Shown: piece by piece, positions 9,601 to 18,748 of the stretch
Numbering within the stretch: the stretch's first letter is position 1
How the letters are laid out: each line of letters opens with the position of its first letter
NCBI GenBank assembly: GCA_965228955.1
Contig: OZ245848.1
Span: forward strand, 2,604,001 to 2,668,000
Origin: JANSWY01 sp965228955
Lineage (GTDB): Bacteria > Bacteroidota > Bacteroidia > Cytophagales > Cyclobacteriaceae
Length of the DNA: 64,000 nt
Reading direction: 5' to 3'
Notes under the pieces: generated by a model
Seen by the model: the letters and a program-made list of their open reading frames with translations, nothing else
Told to the model about the DNA's origin: nothing
Databases searched by the model: none
Position numbers and translations under genes: made by a program

Positions 9601-11767
9601 ATTTGTGCTAAATGAAGAGATTCGCAGAGCTGAGATAGATCACAATCAAAATACGATAAGTGCTAAGGTTGTTCGCGGTACCGATATCAGAAAACTAACA
9701 CCGATTTTTACGCTTTCAGATGGAGCTACAAGCTCTCCAGCGAGTGAAGAGGAAGTGGATTTCACTATTCCTGTTACTTACCTGGTCTCCGGAGAAGGGA
9801 ACGCGGAGGCTAAGGTCTGGACTGTAAGTGTTTCTTCTGAAGCTGAACGTTCTGGAACAGATATTCAGACTTTTGAGCTTCGAGACCTGGTTCGATTTGC
9901 AGCAATTGATGAAACAGCTCACACTGTGATCGCCAACTTGGAGTCAGAGGTGGATCTTACTTCGGTTGTACCGATCTTCACACTATCAGAAGGAGCAACT
10001 TGTCAGCCAGCCAGTGGAGAGGCCATTGATTTAACTAGCCCGGTTACTTTTACCGTGACGGCTGAAGATGGAATTACCATACAGGAGTGGACCATCTCTG
10101 CTGCAGAGTTTAGGCCTTTTATTACTTCTTGGGAAACCACCACTAATAATGAAGAAATAGCCATAGACTTTGGTAATGGAGTACGTGATTTTATCTACAC
10201 ATGGAAAGATGCGAGCGGGACAGTGATCATCAGTGATCAGGTTCAAACGGAGGAAGGCGGGACTTTCAGTGCCACTTTACCTTCTATAGGTGTTTATACG
10301 CTGGAAATTGTGGGAGAATATGCGCACTTTGCCGGGTATCCCGCAGATAAATTAAAAGATGTGTTGCAATGGGGAGACATCCACTGGCGTGACATGTCCA
10401 GGTCTTTCAGGTCCTGGAAGGGTGAACGTTTTAGTGCAACGGATCTTCCAAATCTGCGCAATGTAACCAGTATGTTCAGAACCTTTGAACGAGCAACAAA
10501 CTTCAATGGAGATATCAGCGAATGGGATGTCAGAAATGTGAGTAATATGAGCTTTATGTTTCGGGAAACCGGATCTTTCAATGGTGAAATTGGGAAGTGG
10601 GATGTTAGTGGTTTAGTAGATGCGTCAGAGATGTTTAGACAAGCAAGGGATTTCAATGCAGATATCAGTAAATGGAATACGTCAAATCTTCGTGAAATGA
10701 CACGAATGTTTTTTGCTGCTACATCTTTTGATCAAAGTTTGGGTGATTGGGACATTCGAAATGTAACCACTATGTCTCAGGCACTAAATGGTGGATTGTC
10801 CACGCGCAACTATGATCGCACCTTGATTGGATGGGCTAGTCAAAACGTAAAGGAAGAAGTGATACTGGAAACTGGTGCGTCCTTCTGTGCTGGTGAGGAT
10901 GCCAGGACACAGTTGATCAGTGAATTTAACTGGAATATATCCGATGGAGGTCTAGACTGCCCTGAAGGAGGAGAAGCACACATATTAAGTTTCGAATTGG
11001 ATGAAGAGATTTCTGCAGCAGTCATTGATGATGAAAATAATACCATTGCTATATCAGTACCTGGAGGAAGTAATATCACCGCACTTCAACCCGACATGAT
11101 ACTGTCCGTAGGAGCTACAAGTACACCTTCCGTTGATGCGTCAGTTGACTTCAGCCAGCCTGTCGTTTATTCAGTAGTTTCTGAAGATGGTAACACTCAA
11201 CAAGATTGGACCGTGACGGTTACAGAGGCATTAAATACGGCTACAGATTTTGTTAGCTTCACTTTTGCTGAAGCGTCAGGTCCGGTCTTTATAAACCTTG
11301 ACAATCATGCCATAGTAGTAATTGTAGAGGAGAGGACAAATCTTACAAACCTGACACCTTTATTCGATCTGTCCAGTGGTGCAGAGAGCAATCTACCAAG
11401 TGGGGAAGCAAGAGATTTTGCCGAATCAATTGAAGTACCTGTAATCTACACTATTACAGCAGAAGACGGAGTTACTAAGCAGAACTGGAAAGTAATTGTT
11501 TCCACTAGAGAGAATGACGGACTTCTTAACGCGGAGCGTTGGATCAACCTACAGGTTTATCCGAACCCTTTAACTAAATACCTGCAGGTAAAAGGTCCCG
11601 GAGAAATACAAGCGTATGTCTCAAGTTTGGAAGGAAAACGCTTAACTCCAACAAAATCCGGAGAGCAAATAGTGTTTGATCTGGACCACCTGTCGGGCGG
11701 GATATATCTGCTGGTAGCTCGGTATCAAAACCAAGTGACTACACAAAGGATTATAAAGGAGGGTTAA
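6653..11767 (+). CDS. Giant T9SS surface protein with HExxH protease-like domain
   Basis: This 1704-residue protein is secreted (signal to about 35) and ends in a T9SS type A sorting domain ('LQVYPNPLTKYLQVKG' to the end, about 1630-1704). In order it has FnIII (44-135), a DUF1349-like beta domain (138-321), FnIII (323-415) and a LamG-like stretch (420-585). A domain at 590-870 follows with zinc-protease motif H689-E-N-F-H693 and a possible third ligand Glu708 in 'AEGTADW'. Then come Ig-like domains (972-1155), a BspA/DUF285-type repeat block (about 1230-1400, units such as 'ISEWDVRNVSNMSFMF') and two more Ig-like domains (1441-1618). It is probably a cell-surface or released adhesin-protease. 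Met1 at 6653 or Met6 could start it. Phased direct repeats lie upstream. Confidence 0.85.
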   Translation: MKVSHMKNGIYNPSKANWIIICLLIVSIVQKSYSTEVDFGASPNPPSELTATAICNSIINLEWVDNSDNETGFRVERSLSQESGFEPFAILPPNVTFMADNGLLADTTYFYRILAINEDGESEFTEITSATTNSDPFELPYYWTNSDIGSPRVPGTATFENGFFQLVGNGFMNENLNNGHYMYQTLNGDGEIIGQVTQMTSAHGAHHGVVIRETLEPGANYVMAEYSKGRTPVFRGRDTGEYFYHENDDLDFSAPFWLRMQRIGNEFIGSISKNGQDWQEIQREVVPMDTDVLIGLLTHADRNDKTGSVTWRDVEAAQSFIGAPSELIVTPTASDEIVLAWQDNANNESGFRVERSIKGEDVWKDLVEVGPNVTSFIDDGLIPGGTYSYRVRATAGNAASFSSSEETAEVVRIPNTVFFMERKMGDFDRTNNDNIISVTKTADTIKNVLRHPGMIGKQIDVTLETPISSSNGAISFKIIPKSYQQTIEIFSSDLVKITQAGGKLQIDANNTQTTYDVELDTVTCNHIVLNLKNQILTPYINGQFFDGVPVGSDEMGSFSLKEFNGNVWDVLVTDKELSLESINDQSDRCVTGIQITESPFADRPFSICAVYNCVWEQNESDLLNDRKLARLQVQEITFDRNTFGVGMYVQPDLDEWLKRDRDIRGGFFEYFGLNGLFATNQNNTSYLIHENFHSYQVPLGKGGKWLAEGTADWAIWNFYKEPLRGYATWAFTLNPHFGILERIPPGNGFYFEVQRFYHTSVFLAYVTTYLSDESIIGKTYNAPDVQANAFLALINLLEQEGVDFDQEFAEFAARTTVWDYPDPEISEAFKTNQRKGLINGFPDYRFIDVMNETGTYGIYQPVSQEFLPGAYGWNAFKIDSTASSTYTIKLKGSDQNPEYLNFIGKVVKGKPGSYDYLDFPVNQEVTLGEGEAVLEINTDAGDELYLILTAASRENMRNREIPHIYEYAIESSEHLLPNDHFKTFVLNEEIRRAEIDHNQNTISAKVVRGTDIRKLTPIFTLSDGATSSPASEEEVDFTIPVTYLVSGEGNAEAKVWTVSVSSEAERSGTDIQTFELRDLVRFAAIDETAHTVIANLESEVDLTSVVPIFTLSEGATCQPASGEAIDLTSPVTFTVTAEDGITIQEWTISAAEFRPFITSWETTTNNEEIAIDFGNGVRDFIYTWKDASGTVIISDQVQTEEGGTFSATLPSIGVYTLEIVGEYAHFAGYPADKLKDVLQWGDIHWRDMSRSFRSWKGERFSATDLPNLRNVTSMFRTFERATNFNGDISEWDVRNVSNMSFMFRETGSFNGEIGKWDVSGLVDASEMFRQARDFNADISKWNTSNLREMTRMFFAATSFDQSLGDWDIRNVTTMSQALNGGLSTRNYDRTLIGWASQNVKEEVILETGASFCAGEDARTQLISEFNWNISDGGLDCPEGGEAHILSFELDEEISAAVIDDENNTIAISVPGGSNITALQPDMILSVGATSTPSVDASVDFSQPVVYSVVSEDGNTQQDWTVTVTEALNTATDFVSFTFAEASGPVFINLDNHAIVVIVEERTNLTNLTPLFDLSSGAESNLPSGEARDFAESIEVPVIYTITAEDGVTKQNWKVIVSTRENDGLLNAERWINLQVYPNPLTKYLQVKGPGEIQAYVSSLEGKRLTPTKSGEQIVFDLDHLSGGIYLLVARYQNQVTTQRIIKEG

Positions 11768-11816
11768 AAACTCTCTGATCGGCTATAAAGTATTTATGAG
11801 ACGGAAATGGGAAAAT

Positions 11817-11840
11817 GGCACTCATCAAAAGATGAGTGTC
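11817..11840. terminator. Hairpin between convergent genes
   Basis: CACTCATC (11819-11826) pairs with GATGAGTG (11831-11838) around an AAAA loop, extended by G-U and G-C pairs. It lies between the surface-protein gene and the opposing lipoprotein gene. No strong T-run follows, so it may be an intrinsic or processing hairpin. Confidence 0.5.
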
Positions 11841-11888
11841 CCTATGTAATCAGCATTGAGATAAAGGATTTGTTCGAATTCACTGGCT

Positions 11889-12500
11889 TTACAAACGGGT
11901 AAAAAAACTGCCTGCAAAGCAACTCCAGAGAAATACTGAATCCTGAACTTCATTGGTTCCAATATAAAAACTTGGACCGTCTCTATTGGTTAAAGCATCT
12001 GCGGGTGAAAACCCTGGAGGCAAATCACCGACAAACGATTCACCATTTTCAACGGGATCAAAATACTCTTGCTCATTGAATAGAATATCACCAATGTAGA
12101 TTGGAACAGGGACGGGCTCATAATAACAGGATATGGTTGTATCCAATGCAAAACCAAGCTCATTAATTGTAACCGCTCCTGAAACCACATGGTGTTTGGA
12201 TACATTACCATCATTGGTCACATGTAGTGAATCCCAGTAAGTAACCTTTTCATTTTCAAATGTTATCAGAGTCTTTCTATTAGTCAAGATACCTGAACCA
12301 TTGTCCCTATCAACGATACGAACCCAATCTCCATCAAGAAATTCAGCAATGTCAAGTTCTAAAACAGAACGCTCCGATGCAGTGTATGATTTCCGATCAT
12401 CCATAATTTTGGTATTATCATCAACCATCTCATCATCAGAACATGAGCAAATGGAGATAATGATTAACAGTGAGAGAGATTTAAATTGCTTTAGTACCAT
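11889..12500 (-). CDS. Hypothetical lipoprotein
   Basis: This 203-residue protein has a lipoprotein signal ('LLIIISICSCSDDE', lipidated Cys near 18-20) followed by an acidic linker typical of surface-exposed Bacteroidota lipoproteins. The rest is predicted beta-rich, with no motif I recognise. It lies downstream of the LytTR regulator gene on the same strand with an 86-base gap, so it could be cotranscribed with the kinase/regulator pair, but this is not certain. It converges with the giant surface-protein gene. Confidence 0.7.
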   Translation of the reverse strand: MVLKQFKSLSLLIIISICSCSDDEMVDDNTKIMDDRKSYTASERSVLELDIAEFLDGDWVRIVDRDNGSGILTNRKTLITFENEKVTYWDSLHVTNDGNVSKHHVVSGAVTINELGFALDTTISCYYEPVPVPIYIGDILFNEQEYFDPVENGESFVGDLPPGFSPADALTNRDGPSFYIGTNEVQDSVFLWSCFAGSFFTRL

Positions 12501-12586
12501 CGAAGTAGTTTCGGATATACATAAAGTTACCTGAAGAATTTGATTTAATAAAGCGACTGATGAGCTTAAACAAGTAGAGCAGTTGC

Positions 12587-13303
12587 CTAAATCATATTAA
12601 ACCACCTAAACACCATTTCACGGTATTGTCTGCTCACCGGGATTTTTTGATCGTTAATAAGGAGTGTATTTCCTGTGAATCCTGTGATGCTTTCTTTATT
12701 CACAATGTAACTGCGATGCACCCGGTAGAATGATTCCTGGGGCAGCACTGTCTCAACTTTTTTCAAGACTGTTGAGTAGATAAATGTCTCTTCTGTAGTA
12801 TGGATTTCAGTATAGTTGCTATCAGCTTTGAGCCAAAGGATATGTTCGAATTTCACTCTCTCAAAACGATCATCCTTTTTTAAAAACAACGAGTCGTTGA
12901 TAGCAACCGTTCCTTTTTCCTGGCCAGAGAAGTTAGCTAAAGCCATCTCAATTGCGATACTTATTTCCTTATCCCTGAATGGTTTTAACAGGTAGGAGGA
13001 AGGCCCTACAGCTTTTGCCCGATCAATGTAATCACCTTCAGAGTGGGAGGTAAGAAAAATGAAAGGAAGGTGATATTTCTTCTTGATCTGACTAGCCAGT
13101 TCGATACCATCGATATGCTTGTCACCAAGATGGATGTCCATCATCAAAATATCGGGTTGATGATCTTCCAATCGCTTCATCGCTTCATCCGGATTTTTGG
13201 CTAATGGAAACACCTCATAACCCATCTTTTTAAGGCGACTGATCATGTCCATACCCGGAATGACTTCATCTTCAACAACAAGTATGCTTGTCTTTTCTAT
13301 CAT
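12587..13303 (-). CDS. LytTR-family response regulator
   Basis: This 238-residue regulator has an N-terminal receiver domain with acidic pocket Glu11/Asp12, phosphoacceptor Asp56 ('LMMDIHL') and Lys107 ('LLKPF'). A LytTR DNA-binding domain occupies about 145-238 ('LKADSNYTEIHTTEETFIYSTVLKKVE', '...FYRVHRSYIVN'). Its start overlaps the stop of the histidine kinase gene by four bases (ATGA), so the pair is translationally coupled. Direct repeats upstream of the nearby surface protein (6550-6581) have the spacing expected for a LytTR site. That protein is a candidate target. Confidence 0.93.
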   Translation of the reverse strand: MIEKTSILVVEDEVIPGMDMISRLKKMGYEVFPLAKNPDEAMKRLEDHQPDILMMDIHLGDKHIDGIELASQIKKKYHLPFIFLTSHSEGDYIDRAKAVGPSSYLLKPFRDKEISIAIEMALANFSGQEKGTVAINDSLFLKKDDRFERVKFEHILWLKADSNYTEIHTTEETFIYSTVLKKVETVLPQESFYRVHRSYIVNKESITGFTGNTLLINDQKIPVSRQYREMVFRWFNMI

Positions 13304-15018
13304 TTGTCAAACGTGATGGTCCAGTTGGAACCATTTGTGTTGGTAAAAATAACAGTTCCATACAACTGATCGGTCAAAGCGTAAATCAATTTTAGACCAA
13401 ATGAGGAAAGCTCGTCAGGTTGGGGTTCTTCCATGCCTGGTCCATTATCGGTTATATGCAGTTGGTAACCATTTCCCTCTTCCTGAAAAGAAACCTTTAC
13501 CAAGGAATCTCCATCTAGTGCCTTGCCATATTTTAGCGCGTTCGTTACCAACTCATTTACGATCAGCGCGACAGGTATAGCCTGGTCTACTTTCATTTGG
13601 CCAACTGAGATGGATACATCAATTTTCACATCCGGATCAAAACTGTCATTGAGGTGCTCCAGTAATTCATTCAGGTACTGTTCCATATGAATACTGGAAT
13701 AGTCTTCCTGATATAACTTCTTATGAATCAATGCAAGGCTATCTACTCTGTAACGGCCCTGACGTACAGCCTCTGCTGCTGGTTGATCACCTAACTCATT
13801 GGACTGCAAATTGAGCAGGTTGGATATCATGTTCAGGTTGTTCTTTGTACGGTGATTCAATTCCTGAAGCAAGAGTCCTTTTTCTTTTTCGCGTTTGGCT
13901 AGGGCAATATTGGCTGTTTTTTTCTGCTGGTTGTTTCGATATAGTAGTCCCAACAAAATCAACAATACTACCGATCCTGTTCCTATTGCCAACAAAGTAT
14001 TTTGTTGACTCTTGTTCAACTCATTGAGATAATTGATCTCTGTATCACGCTTCTCAACCTCATGCTGCCCCCGAAGTTGTTCTACCTTACGAACATTATC
14101 AATGTTGATGAGGCTATCCTTGTACTGCTCGTATTGTCTTTGGTAAAGGAGCGCCTTTTTATAATCTTGTTTGTTGGAGTAGTATTCAGAGAGGTGCTCA
14201 CTAAAATCCCTGATCTGCTCCTTCAGGCCTTCATCAAGTGCTACTTGATAAGCATGAAGCATTTTATCTTGCCCTTCTATTTCATTTCTCTGTGAAATCA
14301 AAACCTTCCCCAATTCGAATTCATAGACCGCCACAGAATAGACATCTCCAAGCGGTTCCAAAATGTCTATTGAAGTTTCTAGCAACAATTTCGCAGAATC
14401 CAATCGATTCAGGGAAAAGTAGACCATTCCCAGATTCCCTGTACCGTAACCTTCTATAATTTCATTTTGCTGGAAATTCTCGTAAAGCGCTTGTTTAAGA
14501 TAAAAAGAAGCCGAATCGTATTTCCCATAAAGTCGAAAGGCTTCACCAATATTGAGTCTCACAAGGTTTACATAAAGGGTATCCTCAAGTTGTTTGTAAG
14601 TTTCAAGACTCTTAAAATACTCTTCAATAGATTTTTCATATTGACCTTCAAGCATCAAAAGGGATGCAACTTGCGCATAACTTGCAGCTAAATCGTCAAT
14701 TCGATCTATTTCTTCGAATATTCTAAGAGCATCCAAATAGAACTTATTAGCTCTTTGTAAATTTCCGAGTCTTCGATGAATTAGATAAAGCTCTACAAAT
14801 GCCATCGCTTCCTTTCTTCTGTCACCAAGACTTTTAGCTAAGAGCACCAATTCTTCCGCCAACTCTAGGCTTTTCGAAGGTTCTCCCTCAAAATTTCTGA
14901 CTTGCTCTAATACATTAGAATACTTGATTGAATCTAAAACGGAATCCTCCTGAGCAAAACTCAAATGAGCATTAAAAACAAATGAGGTTATTACAAAAGA
15001 AAGAGTGAGGGTTCTCAC
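13300..15018 (-). CDS. TPR-containing sensor histidine kinase (HisKA_2)
   Basis: This 572-residue kinase starts with GTG and carries a signal peptide ending 'SFAQ'. TPR-like helical repeats fill about 30-300, a coiled coil precedes a single transmembrane helix (about 342-360), and a HisKA_2 domain follows. The phosphorylated histidine is probably His389 in 'LNHRTKNNL'. A HATPase domain ends the protein, with N-box 'ALIVNELVTNALKYG' and G-box 'DNGPGM'. The TPR region would be periplasmic and could sense a protein partner. It is paired with the LytTR regulator (four-base overlap) and touches the upstream unknown gene by one base, suggesting a three-gene operon. Confidence 0.92.
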   Translation of the reverse strand: MRTLTLSFVITSFVFNAHLSFAQEDSVLDSIKYSNVLEQVRNFEGEPSKSLELAEELVLLAKSLGDRRKEAMAFVELYLIHRRLGNLQRANKFYLDALRIFEEIDRIDDLAASYAQVASLLMLEGQYEKSIEEYFKSLETYKQLEDTLYVNLVRLNIGEAFRLYGKYDSASFYLKQALYENFQQNEIIEGYGTGNLGMVYFSLNRLDSAKLLLETSIDILEPLGDVYSVAVYEFELGKVLISQRNEIEGQDKMLHAYQVALDEGLKEQIRDFSEHLSEYYSNKQDYKKALLYQRQYEQYKDSLINIDNVRKVEQLRGQHEVEKRDTEINYLNELNKSQQNTLLAIGTGSVVLLILLGLLYRNNQQKKTANIALAKREKEKGLLLQELNHRTKNNLNMISNLLNLQSNELGDQPAAEAVRQGRYRVDSLALIHKKLYQEDYSSIHMEQYLNELLEHLNDSFDPDVKIDVSISVGQMKVDQAIPVALIVNELVTNALKYGKALDGDSLVKVSFQEEGNGYQLHITDNGPGMEEPQPDELSSFGLKLIYALTDQLYGTVIFTNTNGSNWTITFDK

Positions 15019-15617
15019 TAGTTATCTTTTTGTCTTATGTTCACTACCGGATCAATAATACAACAGTAATTCACATTGTCAACTGGTAACAAAAAAGCCA
15101 CGTTAAACCCAGCGTAAATACCATTATTACTGCTGGAACCTGAGATCAATGCAGATATGGAGGTAGTATCATCCTCATCTGGTGTTAAATATAGTCTTCC
15201 ATTAGGAGATACTTGATAACCATTTTCTCCATCTTGTTTGAAATACTTCTTCCAGTCTGATTTAGTCATTGGATGATCATAGGTGTCCCCATTATCACCA
15301 AAAGGATTAAGGTTCAGTATCTCAATGTATAACAATTGTGGTACACCGATCCGTGAGTCATAGTTGATCCAATCTGTTTTCTTGACATTCCATCGAATAG
15401 CGTCATATTTATCGTCTATTTGTGGCATAGACTCGTCGATTGCAGGTACTGGTTTGCCATTATAATCATAAGTATTGTCCGTCCAGCCATGGATAAAGGA
15501 ACCGACTTTTACTGGGTTCAGATAACTTCCATGAGAGATACAAGTGTTCTTTAGATAATCATATAACTTTTTGGTCGTGGCGGTAAGGTTTAGATCGAAG
15601 TAATTAGGGCTGCTCAT
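15018..15617 (-). CDS. Hypothetical cytoplasmic protein upstream of the kinase
   Basis: This protein of about 199 residues starts best at the ATG 15617; the longer frame would need a TTG at 15644. No signal peptide or transmembrane segment is visible. It is rich in Asp, Asn and aromatic residues ('INYDSRIGVPQLLYIEILNLNPFGDNGDTYDHP'). I do not recognise the family. Its stop overlaps the GTG start of the sensor kinase by one base, so it is probably translated together with the kinase/LytTR pair and may belong to the same pathway. Confidence 0.65.
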   Translation of the reverse strand: MSSPNYFDLNLTATTKKLYDYLKNTCISHGSYLNPVKVGSFIHGWTDNTYDYNGKPVPAIDESMPQIDDKYDAIRWNVKKTDWINYDSRIGVPQLLYIEILNLNPFGDNGDTYDHPMTKSDWKKYFKQDGENGYQVSPNGRLYLTPDEDDTTSISALISGSSSNNGIYAGFNVAFLLPVDNVNYCCIIDPVVNIRQKDN

Positions 15618-15906
15618 AAAAAAATGGGTTTGGAATTTGCCCAAATATAGAAAAGTAGATGCTTCTTACTTGAGTAATCGACATTTTTCTTTTCAATCAG
15701 TTGTTACGGTCACAAAATGGGTCATTTCAATCACAGAAACAGCTTTATCTTTCGATTACGCACCATTCTCAAGCAATAATTGTGTTTTTCCATTTACGCA
15801 TAAATCCGGTCGATCCATTCATGAAACCTATCCATTCACTCATTGATTTTCATTGCCGTTCAGGAGTTTGTCACTTTTGGGTTACAAATAACTGAATAAC
15901 AAAACT

Positions 15907-16674
15907 ATGAAACGTCACTTAATACACACCCAGCTAGAGAAATTGAAGGTCGTTGGATTTTTATGCATGTTACTTTTGGTGTTTTCAACATCAGCCCAAG
16001 TATCAACTGATCTGAATCCTCATATCAAAGCAACTGATCCAATAGAAACAATTGTATATACAGCTTTGAAGAAAGGATATGTTTCCATCAAGGCGGAAGT
16101 CCAGCTGATGGATGGGAAACTGTGGTCTCTGAACGGTCAAAGTTTTGAAGATGTATTTTTAAAACCATTATTGGATAGAACTGAACAGAATAACGGTAGA
16201 ATTTACCAAGACAATAATTCAGATCTATTCTATCTCTTCATTAGAATTATAGGAGATGAAAGACGAGCCTTGGCTGAACTTGAGAAGACATTAAGCAATT
16301 ATGAGCAGATGATCTCAGGCTTTGATAAGAGCAACCAAAGAAATCCTCTGAAAGTGGTACTGATTAATACTTCTCCGGTACTGACTAAGGAAATATTAAG
16401 TAGGAACTCATCGCTAATCTCTCTTGAGGGCGATTATGCTCACCTTGATCAATCTATTGATTATACAAAAATGCCAGTTGTGGGACTTAACTATGATAAC
16501 CTGGACATTGAAAACCTTGAAGAGGCAGTTAAAACGGTTCACAGCAATGGAAAGAAATTGAGGCTATACAATGTTCCTCATGATGAAGCAGTATGGAAAT
16601 CCTTGATTACATCAGGTACAGACTTTATCAACTCGAAAATTAAGAGTCAAACTTTTCTGACCGATACAAATTAA
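15907..16674 (+). CDS. Secreted PI-PLC-like (AIM6-type) protein, probably inactive
   Basis: This 255-residue protein has a signal peptide ending 'FSTSAQ' and resembles the phosphodiesterase-like TIM barrel seen in AIM6-type proteins. It keeps the family pattern 'ALKKGYVSIKAEVQLMDGKLWSLNGQSFEDVFLKPL'. The usual catalytic landmarks are altered. The early 'HNDY'-type histidine motif is absent, the expected Glu-Ala-Asp reads Lys-Ala-Glu, and the second histidine region ('VAHD' in relatives) reads 'SLNG'. A binding or structural role is therefore more likely than phosphodiesterase activity. It is monocistronic, with a strong terminator at 16698-16741. The family assignment is from memory and needs a structure-based check. 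Confidence 0.6.
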   Translation: MKRHLIHTQLEKLKVVGFLCMLLLVFSTSAQVSTDLNPHIKATDPIETIVYTALKKGYVSIKAEVQLMDGKLWSLNGQSFEDVFLKPLLDRTEQNNGRIYQDNNSDLFYLFIRIIGDERRALAELEKTLSNYEQMISGFDKSNQRNPLKVVLINTSPVLTKEILSRNSSLISLEGDYAHLDQSIDYTKMPVVGLNYDNLDIENLEEAVKTVHSNGKKLRLYNVPHDEAVWKSLITSGTDFINSKIKSQTFLTDTN

Positions 16675-16697
16675 TCCAGCTTGGAATACTTCAGTAG

Positions 16698-16741
16698 GGA
16701 CCCGGCCGGGGAGTTTAATGAACTGGCTGGGGACCTTTTTT
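16698..16741 (+). terminator. Rho-independent terminator
   Basis: A GC-rich imperfect stem (GGACCCGGCC against GGCTGGGGACC, with an inner AGTT/AACT) is followed by six T. It lies 24 bases after the PLC-like gene and ends that transcript before the CoA-transferase gene. Confidence 0.75.
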
Positions 16742-16812
16742 ATATTTAATGATGTTTGGAGTCACAATTCACAAGGATCCTACCATGACAACCTGAAGTC
16801 TATTAATTTTGA

Positions 16813-17916
16813 ATGCATATGGATACATTCAACACCAACTCAATTTTCAAGGACCTTAAAGTTCTGGAGCTCTCTAGTGTGCTGGCCGGGCCGGCGGTGG
16901 GCATGTTTTTCGCCGAACTGGGTGCAAAAGTCATCAAACTGGAAAACAGCAAAACCGGAGGCGATGTGACCCGTAGTTGGAAAATGAATGAAGAAAGTCC
17001 CGATTCAAATACTTCTGCTTATTATCATTCTGTCAATTGGAATAAAGAAGTCCATCAGGTAAACCTGAGTGATGAGCAGGTGAGGGGGAAAGTCTATGAT
17101 TGGGTAAAAACATTTGACATTGTCCTGACTAATTTCAAGCATGGTTCTGCAGAAAAGCTCGGGATGGATTATGATACACTTAAAGAAATCAATCCTGCTA
17201 TTATCTATGGCTCCATTTCAGCTTATGGTAAACTTGATCCCCGTCCTGGATTTGATGTGTCGATGCAGGCTGAGACCGGGTGGGTTTATATGAATGGGGA
17301 TGAAAACAGCCCACCGGCCAAACTACCTGTTGCGTTGATAGATATCCTTGCGGCACACCAACTCAAAGAAGGCCTGTTGATTGCGTTAATGAAGCGAATG
17401 CAATCAGGGGGGAAGCAGGGGAGTGAAGTGCATGTTTCACTTTACAACGCCAGCATTGCATCCCTGGCCAATCAGGCTTCAAATTGGCTTAACCTTGGGT
17501 TTGTTCCTCAAAGAATAGGCAGTAAACATCCTAATATCGCGCCATACGGTGATATTTTGACCACCAAAGATGGCTTACAAGTGATGCTCACTACAGGCAC
17601 TCAAAAACAATTTGAATCGCTATGCTATGCATTGGGGCTTGAAGAACTAGCAGATAACCCTAAGTTCAAAACCAATGCCCAACGCCTTGAAAACAGGACT
17701 GAATTAGTCAACAGACTACAGCATCAGGTTTCAGAAAGAAGGTTAGATGAAATAACAATCAAAAACCCAGATGTAAAAGCCTCCATGATTCCTATCCAAA
17801 ACCTGGGGCAGGTATTTGCAAACCCCAAAGCACAAAAAATGGTACTGAACCAAACAGAACCTGATGGATCTGAAAGTAAGCGGGTGCGGACGGTGGCGTT
17901 TGAAATTGAGGGTTGA
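16813..17916 (+). CDS. CaiB/BaiF family III CoA-transferase
   Basis: This 367-residue cytoplasmic enzyme belongs to the CaiB/BaiF CoA-transferase family. These move CoA between carboxylic acids, or act as racemases in the AMACR branch. The N-terminal signature 'LKVLELSSVLAGPAVGMFFAELGAKVIKLE' (15-44) is clear. The likely catalytic Asp177 lies in 'PVALIDILAAHQ', and 'GFDVSMQAETG' (146-156) is also family-typical. The length is slightly below the usual 390-450, with a shortened C-terminal part. No acyl-CoA metabolic partner gene is adjacent, so the substrate cannot be inferred. Either Met1 or Met3 could be the start. Confidence 0.9.
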   Translation: MHMDTFNTNSIFKDLKVLELSSVLAGPAVGMFFAELGAKVIKLENSKTGGDVTRSWKMNEESPDSNTSAYYHSVNWNKEVHQVNLSDEQVRGKVYDWVKTFDIVLTNFKHGSAEKLGMDYDTLKEINPAIIYGSISAYGKLDPRPGFDVSMQAETGWVYMNGDENSPPAKLPVALIDILAAHQLKEGLLIALMKRMQSGGKQGSEVHVSLYNASIASLANQASNWLNLGFVPQRIGSKHPNIAPYGDILTTKDGLQVMLTTGTQKQFESLCYALGLEELADNPKFKTNAQRLENRTELVNRLQHQVSERRLDEITIKNPDVKASMIPIQNLGQVFANPKAQKMVLNQTEPDGSESKRVRTVAFEIEG

Positions 17917-17964
17917 GCGCGAACTTTTGTAGATTATCTGAGCCTGAGATTAATTTTGATGAGA

Positions 17965-18480
17965 CTACTTCTGGTATTCTATGTTAAGAATTTCCCATTC
18001 AAAATCACCCAGTTTGGTGTTCACGATTGCTACATCTCCAACAGCTTTACCTAGTAGCGCTTTAGCAATAGGGGAGTCCATGGAGATATAGTCTTTGTTA
18101 CTCTTTAATTCTTCGTAACCGACAATACGCAGACGTCTTTGAAGCCCTTTCTTTGCATTTTTAATTTCTATCCAAGCACCAAAATTCACTTTACCTTCCT
18201 GGTTTGGGTGGTAGTTGATTACTTTAAAGTTGTCTATACACTTACGTAAATAGCGAAGACGGCTATCAATTTCCCGGAGGCGTTTTTTATTGTAATGGTA
18301 ATCCGCATTTTCCGAGCGATCTCCCAAACTTGCTGCCCATGCCACCTTAGCAGTAGTGTCTGGACGTTCAACTTTCCACAAGTGATCATGCTCCTCCCGC
18401 AATTTTTCTAAACCTTCGGCAGTAATCATTTGCGATCGATTGAGTTTTGGTAGAGTAGATTCCGGGATTTTACGCCTCAT
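17965..18480 (-). CDS. greB: Transcription elongation factor GreB
   Basis: This 171-residue protein rescues backtracked RNA polymerase by stimulating transcript cleavage. The N-terminal coiled coil carries the acidic tip in 'AASLGDRSENADYHYNKKRLREID', which is almost the E. coli GreB sequence. The C-terminal FKBP-like domain includes 'FGAWIEI', 'RIVGYEE', 'DYISMDSPIAKALLGK' and 'VGDVAIVNT'. A Bacteroidota-style basic leader ('MRRKIPESTLPKLNRSQ') precedes the coiled coil. ATG 18480 is preferred over the TTG at 18510, which would only add ten residues. It forms the left border of the methyltransferase/GHKL island. Confidence 0.93.
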   Translation of the reverse strand: MRRKIPESTLPKLNRSQMITAEGLEKLREEHDHLWKVERPDTTAKVAWAASLGDRSENADYHYNKKRLREIDSRLRYLRKCIDNFKVINYHPNQEGKVNFGAWIEIKNAKKGLQRRLRIVGYEELKSNKDYISMDSPIAKALLGKAVGDVAIVNTKLGDFEWEILNIEYQK

Positions 18481-18748
18481 ATTAAATACTTGTATTGATA
18501 AGTTTTGCAAGATAATAAGAACTGGATTTATATGGGATAGTTGGGGTTGGTGGGTTGGATAGGTTTCTGGGTGAAAGTGCTCGCATCAGGTATTATTATT
18601 TATTTATTTATTGAAACCCTCATTAGTAGAGTGGATTGCTTGGGGTTAGAGTAGATACAGCCTCTAGTATCCAAATACATATGAATTATTTATCAAATAG
18701 ATTGAACTTCTATTATATTCCGACTTCATTTATTCAGAATACAAAATA

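Noticed and set aside
10294..10656. 120-codon antisense frame within the giant surface protein
   Set aside because: It is a shadow of the repetitive sense gene with no signal, motif or regulatory context.
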